A stretch of 64,000 bases of DNA from Pseudomonas sp. MF4836 (GTDB lineage: Bacteria > Pseudomonadota > Gammaproteobacteria > Pseudomonadales > Pseudomonadaceae). The stretch is from positions 673,520 to 737,519 of the forward strand of contig NZ_MVOL01000003.1 in assembly GCF_002018875.1 (NCBI RefSeq), in the 5' to 3' direction. Below, in pieces: positions 26,699-36,392 of this stretch. The stretch's first letter is position 1, and each line of letters opens with the position of its first letter. Made by a program: the position numbers and the translations under genes. Under the pieces are notes generated by a model. The model ran no database searches. It saw nothing but the letters and a program-made list of their open reading frames with translations, and had not been told where the DNA came from.

Positions 26699-29600
26699 TG
26701 GCCAGCCTCTTTAGGAGTTTCAGATGTTTCTGCCGAGTCCGCGTTTTTCTTGCGACCCATGCCAGACACTGTGACGAAGAACAAAGGCACCCAGAATATC
26801 GCCAGAATCGTCGCGGTGAGCATACCGCCAATCACCCCGGTACCGATGGCGTGCTGGCTGCCCGAGCCCGCGCCGGTGGAGATGGCCAGGGGGACCACAC
26901 CCAGCACGAAGGCCAGCGAGGTCATGATGATCGGTCGCAGACGCATGCGGCAGGCTTCGATCGCCGCGTCCGTCAGGCTGCGACCCTGCTCATGCAGTTC
27001 CTTGGCGAACTCGACGATCAGAATGGCGTTTTTCGCCGCCAGACCGATGGTCACCAACAGCCCCACCTGGAAGTACACGTCGTTGGACAGACCCCGCAGG
27101 CTGGTGGCCATCAGTGCACCGATGATCCCCAGGGGTACCACGAGCATGACCGCGATCGGAATCGACCAGCTTTCATACAGCGCCGCCAGGCACAGGAACA
27201 CCATCAGCAGCGACAGGGCATACAGCGCCGGTGCCTGGGAACCCGACAGGCGTTCCTCATAGGACAGGCCGGTCCAGGAAATACCCACGCCCGCCGGCAG
27301 CTTCGCGGCAATGGCTTCGACTTCGGCCATGGCTTCACCGGTACTGTATCCAGGCGCCGGAGCCCCCAGGACTTCCATCGCCTCGACACCGTTGTAGCGC
27401 GCCAGCTTCGGCGAACCGTAGATCCACTCACCCTTGGCGAACGAGGAGAACGGCACCATGGTCCCGGCACTGTTGCGCACGTACCATTTCTTCAGGTCTT
27501 CCGGGCTCATGCGAGCGCCGGGCTGACCCTGGATGTACACCTTCTTCACTCGACCACGGTCGATGAAGTCGTTGACATAGCTACTGCCCAGGCCGATCGA
27601 CAGGGTGTTGTTGATATCAGAGATGGTCACGCCCAAGGCACTGGCGCGTTCATCGTCGATGGTCAACTGGTACTGCGGCTCATCGCTCAAGCCGTTCGGA
27701 CGCACCTGGCTCAGGATCTTGCTCTGCGCGGCCATGCCGAGGAACTGGTTGCGTGCTGCCATCAGTTTCTCGTGCCCGATACCGGCGCGGTCCTGCAGGA
27801 ACACGTCGAAACCGGTGGCGTTACCCAACTCCAGTACGGCTGGCGGAGCGAATGCAAACACCATCGCGTCGCGGAAGCTGAAGAAGTGCTGCTGGGCACG
27901 GGCCGCGAGGTTGAACACGCTGTTTTCCGAAGAGCGCTCGCCCCACGGCTTGAGCATGATGAACGCCATACCCGAACTCTGGCCGCGACCGGCGAAGTTG
28001 AACCCGTTCACGGTGAATACCGAGGCTACGGTGTCCTTCTCCTTGTCCAGCAGATAGGCGCGCATTTCATCGACCACCACCTGGGTCCGCTCGGCACTGG
28101 AGCCGGCTGGCGTCTGCACCTGGGCGAAGAGTACGCCCTGGTCTTCTTCCGGCAGGAACGCCGATGGAATACGGGTGAACAGCCAGATCATGCCGAGCAC
28201 GATCAGCACGTATGCCAACAGGTACGGCACCTTGTGACGCAGCATATTGCCCACGCCGCGCTCGTAGCTTTTGACGCTGCGGTCGAAGGTGCGGTTGAAC
28301 CAGCCGAAGAAACCGCGTTTCTCGGTGGCGTGCTCGCCTTGTGGGTGAGCCTTGAGCATGGTGGCGCACAGGGCCGGGGTGAAGATCAGGGCAACCAGTA
28401 CCGACAGGGCCATGGCCGAAACCACGGTGATCGAGAACTGCTTGTAGATCACCCCGGTGGAACCACTGAAGAACGCCATTGGCAGCAGTACCGCGGAAAG
28501 CACGAGGGCGATACCCACCAGTGCGCCCTGGATCTGGCCCATGGACTTTTTCGTGGCCTCCTTGGGCGATAGCCCTTCCTCCTGCATCACCCGCTCGACG
28601 TTTTCCACCACGACGATGGCATCGTCCACCAGCAAACCGATGGCCAGCACCATGCCGAACATGGTCAGGGTGTTGATGCTGAAGCCGGCTGCCGCAAGGA
28701 TCCCGAAGGTCCCGAGCAACACCACCGGAACGGTCATGGTGGTGATGACGGTGGCGCGGAAGTTCTGCAGGAACAGGAACATCACCAGGAACACCAACAC
28801 GATGGCTTCGACCAGGGTGTGAACCACACCGCTGATGGACTCCGTCACCACCGGGGTGGTGTCGTACGGGAATACCACTTTCATCCCGGACGGGAAGAAG
28901 GGTTCCAGGTCGCTGATGGTCTTGCGCAGCGCCTTGGCGGTATCCAGGGCGTTGGCGCCGTTGGCCAGTTTGACCGCCAGGCCGGAAGCCGGCTTGCCAT
29001 TGAACTGGGCGCTGACTGCGTAGTTTTCACCACCCAGCGCAACGTCGGCGACATCACCCAGGCGAACCTGCGAGCCGTCCTTGTTGACCTTCAACAGGAT
29101 CGCCTTGAACTGCTCGGCAGTCTGCAGGCGGGTCTTGCCGATGATCGTGGCGTTCAGTTGCTGGCCAGGCAGCGCCGGCAAACCACCGATCTGGCCGGAC
29201 GACACCTGGACGTTCTGCGCCGCAACGGCGGTTTTCACGTCCACGGGGGTCAGGCTGTAGTTGTTGAGCTTGGCTGGGTCGAGCCAGATACGCATGGCGT
29301 ACTGTGCACCGAACACCTGGAAGTCGCCGACACCTGCGGTCCGCGACACCGGGTCCTGCATGTTGGACACGATGTAGTTGGACAGGTCGTCCTTGGACAT
29401 GCTGCCGTCTTCGGAAACCACACCGATAACCAACAGGAAGTTCTTCACTGCCTTGGTTACCCGGATGCCCTGTTGCTGCACTTCTTGCGGCAGCAACGGG
29501 GTGGCCAGGTTCAGTTTGTTCTGGACCTGGACCTGAGCGGTATCGGAGTTGGTGCCTTGTTCGAAGGTCGCGGTGATGGTCATGCTGCCGTCGGAGTTAC

Positions 29601-29844
29601 TTTCCGAGGACACATAACGCAGGTTATCGATACCGTTGAGCTGCTGCTCGATGACCTGAACCACGGTGTCCTGCACGGTTTGTGCAGAGGCGCCTGGGTA
29701 GGTCACGGAGATAGCGATCGCCGGTGGCGCGATGCTTGGATACTGGTTTATCGGCAACTTGAGGATCGATAGAGCCCCGACCAGCATGATCACCAGGGCA
29801 ATTACCCAGGCGAAAATCGGACGGTCGATGAAAAATTTCGACAT
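26695..29844 (-). CDS. ttgB: RND efflux inner membrane transporter TtgB/EmhB/MexB
   Basis: A 1049-residue HAE1-type proton-driven drug, solvent and aromatic-hydrocarbon pump. It starts [20 protein letters not shown], and helix 4 carries the proton-relay pair of aspartates in [18 protein letters not shown]. Large periplasmic loops follow helices 1 and 7 as expected. ATG 29844 has GGGGAG upstream and lies three bases after the ttgA stop. Exports antibiotics, toluene-like solvents and aromatic compounds in its known relatives. Confidence 0.97.
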   Translation of the reverse strand: MSKFFIDRPIFAWVIALVIMLVGALSILKLPINQYPSIAPPAIAISVTYPGASAQTVQDTVVQVIEQQLNGIDNLRYVSSESNSDGSMTITATFEQGTNSDTAQVQVQNKLNLATPLLPQEVQQQGIRVTKAVKNFLLVIGVVSEDGSMSKDDLSNYIVSNMQDPVSRTAGVGDFQVFGAQYAMRIWLDPAKLNNYSLTPVDVKTAVAAQNVQVSSGQIGGLPALPGQQLNATIIGKTRLQTAEQFKAILLKVNKDGSQVRLGDVADVALGGENYAVSAQFNGKPASGLAVKLANGANALDTAKALRKTISDLEPFFPSGMKVVFPYDTTPVVTESISGVVHTLVEAIVLVFLVMFLFLQNFRATVITTMTVPVVLLGTFGILAAAGFSINTLTMFGMVLAIGLLVDDAIVVVENVERVMQEEGLSPKEATKKSMGQIQGALVGIALVLSAVLLPMAFFSGSTGVIYKQFSITVVSAMALSVLVALIFTPALCATMLKAHPQGEHATEKRGFFGWFNRTFDRSVKSYERGVGNMLRHKVPYLLAYVLIVLGMIWLFTRIPSAFLPEEDQGVLFAQVQTPAGSSAERTQVVVDEMRAYLLDKEKDTVASVFTVNGFNFAGRGQSSGMAFIMLKPWGERSSENSVFNLAARAQQHFFSFRDAMVFAFAPPAVLELGNATGFDVFLQDRAGIGHEKLMAARNQFLGMAAQSKILSQVRPNGLSDEPQYQLTIDDERASALGVTISDINNTLSIGLGSSYVNDFIDRGRVKKVYIQGQPGARMSPEDLKKWYVRNSAGTMVPFSSFAKGEWIYGSPKLARYNGVEAMEVLGAPAPGYSTGEAMAEVEAIAAKLPAGVGISWTGLSYEERLSGSQAPALYALSLLMVFLCLAALYESWSIPIAVMLVVPLGIIGALMATSLRGLSNDVYFQVGLLVTIGLAAKNAILIVEFAKELHEQGRSLTDAAIEACRMRLRPIIMTSLAFVLGVVPLAISTGAGSGSQHAIGTGVIGGMLTATILAIFWVPLFFVTVSGMGRKKNADSAETSETPKEAGQ

Positions 29845-29847
29845 GGT

Positions 29848-31005
29848 TTACTCCCCTTTGCCGCCTGCAGCTTTGTCTGTTGCCTGTGCAGGGGCCGGGT
29901 TGGTCGCCGGAACATTGGTCGCTTCGGTCGCCTTGACTTCAATGCCTGGCTTGACGAATTGCAGGCCTTCGGTAATCAGTCGATCGCCGGCTTTCAAGCC
30001 GTCTTCCACCAGCCATTGGCTGCCGACGGTGCGACTGGCCTTGAGCTGACGCAGTTCGACCTTGTTGTCCGGGCCGACCACCAGGGCGGTTGGCGTGCCT
30101 TTGAGGTCACGGGTCACGCCTTGTTGCGGGGCAAGAATGGCCGCAGCGTTGATCCCGGCCTGCAATTGCGCGTGCACGAACATGCCTGGCAACAGGGTGT
30201 GATTAGGGTTCGGGAACACGGCGCGCAGGGTCACGGAGCCGGTGGTTTCGTCGACCGAGACTTCGGAAAACTCAAGTTTGCCGTCCTGTTGGTACTGGCT
30301 GCCGTCTTCCAGGGTCAGCTTGACCTTGGCCGAGTTGTCGCCGGCCTTTTGCAGGCGACCGCTTTCCAGCTCGCGGCGCAGTTCCAGCAGCTCCACGGAG
30401 GACTGGGTGACGTCGACGTAGATCGGATCGAGCTGCTGGATCACGGCCATGGCGTCGGCCTGGCCGTTGCTGACCAGCGCGCCTTCGGTGACCGAGGAGC
30501 GACCGACACGGCCGGTCAGTGGCGCAAGCACCTTGGTGTAGCGCAGGTTGATCTGCGCGCTTTGCAGCGTGGCTTCCGATTGCAGGCGGTTGGCTACGGC
30601 AGTGTCGTATTCCTGGCGGCTTACGGCCTGTTCGTCGACCAGTTGCTTGTAGCGGTCGGAGATCGACTTGGTCGATTGCAGGTTGGCCTGGGCGCTTTTC
30701 AGCGTCGCCTCATAGACCGACGGGTCGATCTGGTACAGCTGCTGGCCTTCTTTGACATCCCCGCCTTCTTTGAACAGACGCTTGAGGATGATGCCGTTGA
30801 CCTGCGGTCGCACTTCGGCGATGCGGTAGGCGGTGGTCCGCCCCGGGAGTTCCGAAGTCAGGGTGAAGGGTTGGGTTTTCAGGGTGACTACGCCGACCTG
30901 AGGGGCCTGTTGGGGAGGGGCCGCCTCTTCCTTTTTACATCCGCTGAGCAGCGATGCCAGGGCGACGGCAGTGACCAGAGCGGTAACAGCTGGCTTGAAT
31001 TGCAT
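29848..31005 (-). CDS. ttgA: RND efflux periplasmic adaptor TtgA/EmhA/MexA
   Basis: A 385-residue membrane fusion lipoprotein linking TtgB to TtgC. Signal peptide MQFKPAVTALVTAVALASLL ends in the lipobox LLSGC; then barrel-sandwich (GRTTAYRIAEVRPQVNG), alpha-hairpin (LKSAQANLQSTKSISDRYKQL) and beta-barrel domains. ATG 31005 follows CGAGGA; an upstream in-frame start is unlikely. First gene of the three-gene operon and divergent from its repressor ttgR. Confidence 0.95.
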   Translation of the reverse strand: MQFKPAVTALVTAVALASLLSGCKKEEAAPPQQAPQVGVVTLKTQPFTLTSELPGRTTAYRIAEVRPQVNGIILKRLFKEGGDVKEGQQLYQIDPSVYEATLKSAQANLQSTKSISDRYKQLVDEQAVSRQEYDTAVANRLQSEATLQSAQINLRYTKVLAPLTGRVGRSSVTEGALVSNGQADAMAVIQQLDPIYVDVTQSSVELLELRRELESGRLQKAGDNSAKVKLTLEDGSQYQQDGKLEFSEVSVDETTGSVTLRAVFPNPNHTLLPGMFVHAQLQAGINAAAILAPQQGVTRDLKGTPTALVVGPDNKVELRQLKASRTVGSQWLVEDGLKAGDRLITEGLQFVKPGIEVKATEATNVPATNPAPAQATDKAAGGKGE

Positions 31006-31092
31006 GAAAATCCTCGGGTCAGGCGCGCAAGACGCGCACTCGAAAGGTGGAAGGGTCAAAAAAGTGCGCTGAGTGGATAAGTAGCTTGCTAT

Positions 31093-31125
31093 GGAATATA
31101 CTTACATTCATGGTTGTTTGTAAAC
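31093..31125. promoter_or_regulatory. TtgR/EmhR-type operator
   Basis: The 33-base segment beginning GGAATATACTTACATTCATG and ending TTTGTAAAC agrees almost base for base with the operator I remember from the P. putida ttgR-ttgA intergenic region. It lies between the divergent ttgA and ttgR genes and overlaps the expected ttgA promoter, so one repressor can control both. Confidence 0.8.
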
Positions 31126-31257
31126 AGCGGGTCGCGTACCCGGTTTAATACAAAACATGAGTTGGCGGACGATAAACACATAACAATCGCCGTCCGTAAT
31201 TAAGCTCGGATTAAGGCCTCGTGCGCCCCGAGCCATCCTGATTGAGGTTTTGCTGCC

Positions 31258-31890
31258 ATGGCCCGTCGTACCAAAGAGGAAGCTCAAGAAACGCGCAAGC
31301 AAATACTTGAGGCAGCAGAAAAGGCTTTCTATGAACGCGGAGTCGCCCGTACGACATTGGCGGACATTGCCACCTTGGCAGGGGTGACTCGTGGCGCGAT
31401 CTACTGGCATTTCAGCAATAAGGCGGATCTGGTGCAGGCCATGCTGGATACCTTGCGCGAGCCGCTGGAAGAACTGGCCAGGGCCAGTGAAAGCGAGGAA
31501 GAGCTCGACCCGCTGGGCTGCATGCGCAAGCTGCTGATTCATCTGTTCCATCAGGTCGCTCTGGATCCAAAGACTCGGCGAATCAACGAAATTCTGTTTC
31601 ATAAGTGCGAGTTCACCGATGAAATGTGCGACCTGCGCCATCAGCGCCGGGCTGCCAGTATTGACTGCAACGTGCGTATCGAATTGACGTTGCGCAATGC
31701 AGTGAACCGTGGACAGCTGCCGTCGAATCTCGACACTGCCCGCGCTGCCATCAGCATGCACGCCTATATCGACGGCATCCTTTATCAGTGGCTTCTGGCC
31801 CCGGACAGCTTCGAGCTTGATAAGCAGGCTGAGCGCTGGACCGACATCGGGCTGGATATGCTGCGTCTGAGCCCCAGCTTGCGCACTTAA
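31258..31890 (+). CDS. ttgR: TetR-family repressor TtgR/EmhR of the efflux operon
   Basis: A 210-residue TetR-type repressor that binds antibiotics, flavonoids and aromatic compounds and then leaves its operator. The N-terminal helix-turn-helix is at about residues 30-55 ([21 protein letters not shown]), and the ligand domain retains the TtgR-type [18 protein letters not shown] segment. Strong likeness over the whole length to TtgR of P. putida. Divergent from ttgABC. Confidence 0.94.
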   Translation: MARRTKEEAQETRKQILEAAEKAFYERGVARTTLADIATLAGVTRGAIYWHFSNKADLVQAMLDTLREPLEELARASESEEELDPLGCMRKLLIHLFHQVALDPKTRRINEILFHKCEFTDEMCDLRHQRRAASIDCNVRIELTLRNAVNRGQLPSNLDTARAAISMHAYIDGILYQWLLAPDSFELDKQAERWTDIGLDMLRLSPSLRT

Positions 31891-31927
31891 GACAAAATGC
31901 GTAATTGCCACCGCTTGTGTCAACAGT

Positions 31928-31962
31928 TAAGGCGAGCATAGATCATTCTGGTGCTCGCCTTA
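31928..31962 (+). terminator. Terminator hairpin after ttgR
   Basis: AAGGCGAGCA (31929-31938) and TGCTCGCCTT (31952-31961) make a perfect 10-base stem, followed by only a short T-run (ATTTC). Confidence 0.65.
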
Positions 31963-32166
31963 TTTCGATGGGGTGCTTTTATATACGCACCGGCCCTTTC
32001 TTTATAGATAGCGGGCTACGTATTTTGTAGGGATTTTGTGTCGGGTGTGTGAACGAGTGTGAACCCTCATTGCTCAAGGGCACCGAGCAGCCGATCAAAG
32101 GGATAGCCCTGATCTGCATGCTGCCAGCCACGATAGGCAATCCAGGATCCTGTTGAACAGGTAATG

Positions 32167-32203
32167 AAAAAGCCCCGGCTCTCACGAGTCGGGGCTTTGT
32201 TTT
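32167..32203 (-). terminator. Rho-independent terminator of xenB
   Basis: AGCCCCG (32171-32177) pairs with CGGGGCT (32190-32196), with four A on the left and a T-rich stretch on the right. On the minus strand it follows the xenB stop closely. Confidence 0.85.
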
Positions 32204-32214
32204 TAGCGCTGTGC

Positions 32215-33264
32215 TTACAAGGTCGGGTAGTCGATGTAGCCGACCGGGCCTTTACCGTAGAAGGTTTCCGGATGCGGCTCGTTCAACGGTGCATCGGCTT
32301 TCAGGCGGGCGGGCAGGTCCGGGTTGGCGATAAATGGCACACCGAAGGCCACGGCATCGGCCTTGCCGGCAGCCAGCCAGGCGTTGGCGCTGTCTTTGGT
32401 AAAACGTTCGTTGGCGATGTACGGGCCACCGAATGCGGCTTTCAATTGTGGGCCGAGGCTGTCGGCGCCTTCTTTTTCCCGCGAGCAGATAAAGGCAATG
32501 CCGCGCTTGCCCAGCTCACGGGCGACGTAGGTGAAGGTTTCGCTGAGGTTGTCATCACCCATGTCGTGAGAGTCGGCACGGGGTGCGAGGTGCACGCCAA
32601 CCCGGCCCGGGCCCCAGACTTCGATGACCGCATCAGTCACTTCCAGCAGCAGGCGCGCACGGTTTTCCAGGGAACCGCCGTAATGGTCGGTACGCTGGTT
32701 GGTGCTGCTTTGCAGGAATTGGTCGAGCAGGTAGCCGTTGGCGCCGTGGACTTCCACACCGTCGAAACCGGCGGCCTTGGCGTTTTCCGCACCCACGCGG
32801 TAGGCGTCGACGATGTCGGCGATTTCAGCGATTTCCAGGGCGCGCGGAGTCGGGTAGTCGGCCAGCGGACGCACCAGGCTGACGTGACCTTTGGCCTGAA
32901 TGGCGCTCGGTGCCACTGGCGCCTCGCCGTTCAGGTAGGACGGGTGGGAAATGCGGCCGACATGCCACAGTTGCAGGAAGATTTTGCCGCCCGCGCCGTG
33001 GACCGCCTTGGTCACGTTGCTCCAGCCGCGAACCTGGTCGTTGGACCAGATGCCCGGGGTGTCCGGGTAGCCGACGCCCATGGGTGCCACAGATGTGGCT
33101 TCGCTGAGGATCAGGCCCGCGGAAGCACGTTGTACGTAGTACTCGGCCATCAGCGCGTTGGGCACTCGGCCTTCATCGGCGCGGCAGCGGGTCAAGGGCG
33201 CCATGATGATGCGGTTGGCCAGTTCGAGGTCGCCGAGTTTGATCGGGTCAAAAATAGTTGTCAT
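32215..33264 (-). CDS. xenB: Old yellow enzyme family xenobiotic reductase XenB
   Basis: A 349-residue FMN-dependent ene-reductase that reduces nitroaromatics, nitrate esters and activated alkenes with NADPH. The OYE features are MAPLTRCRA near residue 25, LILSEATSVAPMG, and the substrate-binding histidine-asparagine pair in EVHGANGYLLDQFLQ. Length equals XenB of P. putida and P. fluorescens. ATG 33264 follows AAGAAGGG. Last gene of the pyeR-pyeM-xenB operon. Confidence 0.92.
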   Translation of the reverse strand: MTTIFDPIKLGDLELANRIIMAPLTRCRADEGRVPNALMAEYYVQRASAGLILSEATSVAPMGVGYPDTPGIWSNDQVRGWSNVTKAVHGAGGKIFLQLWHVGRISHPSYLNGEAPVAPSAIQAKGHVSLVRPLADYPTPRALEIAEIADIVDAYRVGAENAKAAGFDGVEVHGANGYLLDQFLQSSTNQRTDHYGGSLENRARLLLEVTDAVIEVWGPGRVGVHLAPRADSHDMGDDNLSETFTYVARELGKRGIAFICSREKEGADSLGPQLKAAFGGPYIANERFTKDSANAWLAAGKADAVAFGVPFIANPDLPARLKADAPLNEPHPETFYGKGPVGYIDYPTL

Positions 33265-33291
33265 GAAATACACCCTTCTTAAATAAACGTA

Positions 33292-34458
33292 TCAGTTGGT
33301 CGCTGGGGCCAGATCGGCATTGCCGCCCTGGCGAAAAGTAATCAGGGTCACCAGCAGCGCCAGTACCGCCAGGGCTGCTGCGGCCAGAGGCACGCTGGTC
33401 AGGCCGAAACCATGGGCGATCACGCTGCCGCCGACCCAGGCGCCGAGGGCGTTGCCGATGTTGAAGGCGCCGATATTGAGGGTCGACACCAGGTTTGGTG
33501 CGGCCTTGCCGAAGGTCACCACGTTGATTTGCAGCGCCGGTACGGCGGCGAACGAGGCGGTGGCCCAGAGGAACAGGGTGATCTCGGTCGGGATCAGCGC
33601 GACGCTGGTCCAGCTCAGGACGGTGGAGACCACGGCCATGCTGATAAACACGCCGATCAGGGTGGCCGCCAGGCGTTTATCCGCCAGCTTGCCGCCAATG
33701 ATGTTGCCCACGGTCAGGCCCAGGCCGATCAGCAGCAGGGTCCAGGTCACGCCTTTGGGCGACACCCCGGTGACGTCGCCCAGCAGCGGCGCGACATAGG
33801 TGAAGAGGGTGAACATGGACGCGGCGAACAGCGCGGTCATGCTCAGTGACAACCAGATCCCGGCGCCCTTGAGGGCGGCCAGTTCCGAGCGCATGTCGAG
33901 TTTTTCCTCGTCGCGCTTGGCCGGCAGAAAGCGGATCAGGCCGATCAGGGCAACGACACCGATCACGGTCACGGCCCAGAACGTCGAGCGCCAGCCGGCT
34001 TCCTGGCCCAGTGCCGTGCCCAGTGGAACACCGAGGACGTTAGCCAGGGTCAGGCCGGTGAACATCAGGGCCACGGCCGATGCGCGCTTGTTGGCGGGCA
34101 CCAGGCCGGCGGCAACCACCGAACCGATACCAAAGAAGGCGCCGTGGCAGAGGGCGGTGACCACTCGGGCGAACATCAGCACGTTGTAGTCACTGGCCAG
34201 CGCACACAGCAGGTTGCCGACAATGAAAATGCCCATCAGGGCTACCAGGGCGGCCTTGCGCGGCAGCTTGGCGGTGGCCAGTGCCATGAAGGGCGCACCG
34301 ATGGCCACGCCCAGGGCGTAACCGGTCACCAGCCAGCCGGCGCCCGGGATCGACACACCGAGGTCGTTCGCCACATCGGGCAGCAAGCCCATAATGACGA
34401 ACTCGGTGGTGCCGATGGCGAAGGCGCTCAGGGCCAGGATAAGTAGCGAGAGGGGCAT
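33292..34458 (-). CDS. pyeM: MFS transporter PyeM (DHA1 family)
   Basis: A 388-residue twelve-helix permease of the AraJ/YdhP-like drug:H+ antiporter group, beginning MPLSLLILALSAFAIGTTEF (the TTEFVIMGLLP motif is typical). It lies between the ArsR-type gene and xenB with short gaps (17 and 27 bases), the same order as the pyeR-pyeM-xenB operon of P. aeruginosa. Substrate is unknown; the coupling with an ene-reductase suggests export of a reactive or aromatic compound. Confidence 0.85.
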   Translation of the reverse strand: MPLSLLILALSAFAIGTTEFVIMGLLPDVANDLGVSIPGAGWLVTGYALGVAIGAPFMALATAKLPRKAALVALMGIFIVGNLLCALASDYNVLMFARVVTALCHGAFFGIGSVVAAGLVPANKRASAVALMFTGLTLANVLGVPLGTALGQEAGWRSTFWAVTVIGVVALIGLIRFLPAKRDEEKLDMRSELAALKGAGIWLSLSMTALFAASMFTLFTYVAPLLGDVTGVSPKGVTWTLLLIGLGLTVGNIIGGKLADKRLAATLIGVFISMAVVSTVLSWTSVALIPTEITLFLWATASFAAVPALQINVVTFGKAAPNLVSTLNIGAFNIGNALGAWVGGSVIAHGFGLTSVPLAAAALAVLALLVTLITFRQGGNADLAPATN

Positions 34459-34475
34459 TGTGGGTCCTTGTCAGA

Positions 34476-34778
34476 TCAGAGCTCTTGGCTCATTTGTTTG
34501 AGGAACAGCTGAATGTTTTCCTCATTGCGTTTGAAGAAATGCCATTGGCCGACTTTGCGGCTGCTGATCAGTCCCGCTCGTTGCAAGGTGGCGAGGTGGG
34601 CGGAGACCGTCGACTGCGACAGGCCGCAGCGTTGATCGATCTGCCCGGCGCATACGCCGTGTTCATTGCTGTGGCTCTGATCAGGGAATTCAACAGTCGG
34701 GTCTTTGAGCCAGTGAAGAATTTCTCGCCGTACTGGGTGCGCCAGGGCTTTTATTATTTCGTCGAGATCGATAGGCAT
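34476..34778 (-). CDS. pyeR: ArsR-family repressor PyeR
   Basis: A 100-residue winged-helix repressor. The helix-turn-helix falls at about residues 50-75 (CGLSQSTVSAHLATLQRAGL), and the start IKALAHPVRREILHWL is typical of ArsR proteins. The chain contains only two cysteines and no CVC-type metal site, so a metal effector is unlikely. First gene of pyeR-pyeM-xenB; three similar palindromic elements lie just upstream and predict autoregulation. Confidence 0.9.
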   Translation of the reverse strand: MPIDLDEIIKALAHPVRREILHWLKDPTVEFPDQSHSNEHGVCAGQIDQRCGLSQSTVSAHLATLQRAGLISSRKVGQWHFFKRNEENIQLFLKQMSQEL

Positions 34779-34802
34779 GGCAGTGCTCGGTTTGGGTAAA
34801 AC

Positions 34803-34900
34803 GTTATATCGCGATGAAGCGAACTTTAAATCGGTATTTCGCGATATACCAATATGATTTTGGTCTTAAATCATTCTTTATCGGTATATCGGGTTATAAC
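34803..34900. promoter_or_regulatory. Three PyeR-operator-like elements
   Basis: Related AT-rich elements occur at 34803-34815 (GTTATATCGCGAT), 34833-34850 (GGTATTTCGCGATATACC, a palindrome with one mismatched pair per half) and 34883-34900 (GGTATATCGGGTTATAAC). They fill the gap between pyeR and acpH and are well placed for a dimeric ArsR repressor; the one nearest acpH could also affect that gene. Confidence 0.6.
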
Positions 34901-34931
34901 GATGCGTGTCGCGCGGTGCTAAGCTGCGCCC

Positions 34932-35516
34932 ATGAATTATCTCGCACATCTGCACCTCGGCGGCCAGCGCCCCGGTCAATTGCTCGGCAGTCTGTACGGC
35001 GACTTCGTCAAAGGTCGGCTGCAAGGCCAGTTCAACCCGGAGATCGAAGCCGCGATTGCGTTGCATCGCAGCATCGATACTTACACCGACAGCCACCCAC
35101 TGGTGGGCGCTGCGCTGTCGCGTTTTTCCCTGACCCGCAGGCGCTATGCCGGCATTGTCATCGACGTGTTTTTCGATCACTGCCTGGCGCGCGACTGGGC
35201 TCTGTACGCCACGCAGCCGCTGGCGCTGTTCACCTCGGACGTGTACCGGGTGCTGGCCAGTGAACCGCAACTGCCGGGACGCCTGGCGCAGATCGCGCCG
35301 CATATGGCGGCCCATGACTGGCTGGGTTCCTATCGGGAGTTCGAGGTGCTGGAGCAAGTGCTGCGAGGGATTTCGCGCCGCTTGTCACGCCCGGAGGAGC
35401 TGGCGCAGGCGATGGGCGAACTGGAGCGGCTGTATCAGCCATTGAGCGAGGATTTTCGGGAGTTCTACCCGCAGTTGCAGCTGTTTGCCCAAGAACGCCT
35501 CAGGGAAACCGGCTGA
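34932..35516 (+). CDS. acpH: Acyl carrier protein phosphodiesterase AcpH
   Basis: A 194-residue metal-dependent hydrolase that removes the 4'-phosphopantetheine group from acyl carrier protein. The family pattern is complete: MNYLAHLHLGG, GSLYGDFVKGRL, LHRSIDTYTDSHPL and DVFFDHCLARDW, giving the metal-binding aspartates and histidines. Length equals E. coli AcpH (193). No strong ribosome site precedes ATG 34932. Divergent from pyeR and converging on olsA. Confidence 0.9.
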   Translation: MNYLAHLHLGGQRPGQLLGSLYGDFVKGRLQGQFNPEIEAAIALHRSIDTYTDSHPLVGAALSRFSLTRRRYAGIVIDVFFDHCLARDWALYATQPLALFTSDVYRVLASEPQLPGRLAQIAPHMAAHDWLGSYREFEVLEQVLRGISRRLSRPEELAQAMGELERLYQPLSEDFREFYPQLQLFAQERLRETG

Positions 35517-35597
35517 CCTGCCGGCTTCCCAGGAAGCGTCCTGTGACGAAGGCGCTTGCTGGCGATGCACTGGGCTGGCGCGCTAAAAACCAATTCC

Positions 35598-36392
35598 TCA
35601 GGCCGCCACCCATTCCTCGCCGCGTCCAACCTCAACGCCCTTGGGCACCTCGCCAAACAGCGCCTTCTGCACCGCCTGCTGCGCCTGGAAGGCCAGCGCC
35701 GCGCGTTCCTGGCCGCGACAGGCAATGGGTTTGAGCAGGTGGATTTCGACCTGGCCCTGGTCGTTGGCAAACAGGCGCATCAGGTGCGAGAGCAGATCGT
35801 CATCGCCGATAAACGGTGCCAGAGAGTCAATCTGCCCGTCGCGCAGGTAACGAATGGCCACCGGCTGCAGCGCCACGTCGGCGTCGATGGCACTGGCCAG
35901 CAAACGCCCGTGAAAGGTGCGCAGGCCACGGCCATCGGTGGTGGTGCCTTCAGGGAACATCAACAGCGGATGTTGCTGCTGCAGGTGCCGGGTCATCTGC
36001 TTGCGGATCAACTGGCTGTCGCCCGCGCCACGGCGGATAAACAGGCTGCCGGCCTTGGCCGCGAGCCAGCCCGCCACCGGCCAGGTCCGCACTTCGGCCT
36101 TGGACAGGAATGACAACGGGTTCAGCGCGCCGAGCAACGGGATATCAGTCCAGGACACGTGGTTGCTGACCCACAGCATCGGCTGCCGCGGCACCTCGCC
36201 GTGTACCGTGATTTCAAAGGGCAGGGCGTTGCTCAGGCGGGCCATGAAGAAGCGCGACCAGCGCTGGCGCCGAACCATGGAATTGGCCACGCCCAGGCGT
36301 TCGAACAAGCCAAACACGGTGGCCATGCTCAAGCCCAGCGCGACCACCAGCAGCACCCGGGCAATCCGCCCGTAGACCCGTAGCCGGCTCAT
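35598..36392 (-). CDS. olsA: Lyso-ornithine lipid O-acyltransferase OlsA (PlsC family)
   Basis: A 264-residue membrane-associated acyltransferase. An N-terminal membrane helix (residues 8-30) is followed by the PlsC motifs: H-x4-D in SNHVSWTD and FPEGTT. Its start overlaps the olsB stop by one base (TAATG), and this pairing defines the olsBA operon known from P. aeruginosa, where OlsA adds the second acyl chain to lyso-ornithine lipid. ATG 36392 was chosen over an upstream in-frame start because it gives the coupled overlap. Confidence 0.88.
   Translation of the reverse strand: MSRLRVYGRIARVLLVVALGLSMATVFGLFERLGVANSMVRRQRWSRFFMARLSNALPFEITVHGEVPRQPMLWVSNHVSWTDIPLLGALNPLSFLSKAEVRTWPVAGWLAAKAGSLFIRRGAGDSQLIRKQMTRHLQQQHPLLMFPEGTTTDGRGLRTFHGRLLASAIDADVALQPVAIRYLRDGQIDSLAPFIGDDDLLSHLMRLFANDQGQVEIHLLKPIACRGQERAALAFQAQQAVQKALFGEVPKGVEVGRGEEWVAA

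Larger units (their letters stand above)
31891..32214. other. Intergenic region with two terminators
   Basis: It holds the ttgR terminator at 31928-31962 and the xenB terminator at 32167-32203. The 200 bases in between have no supported gene or RNA. Confidence 0.5.
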
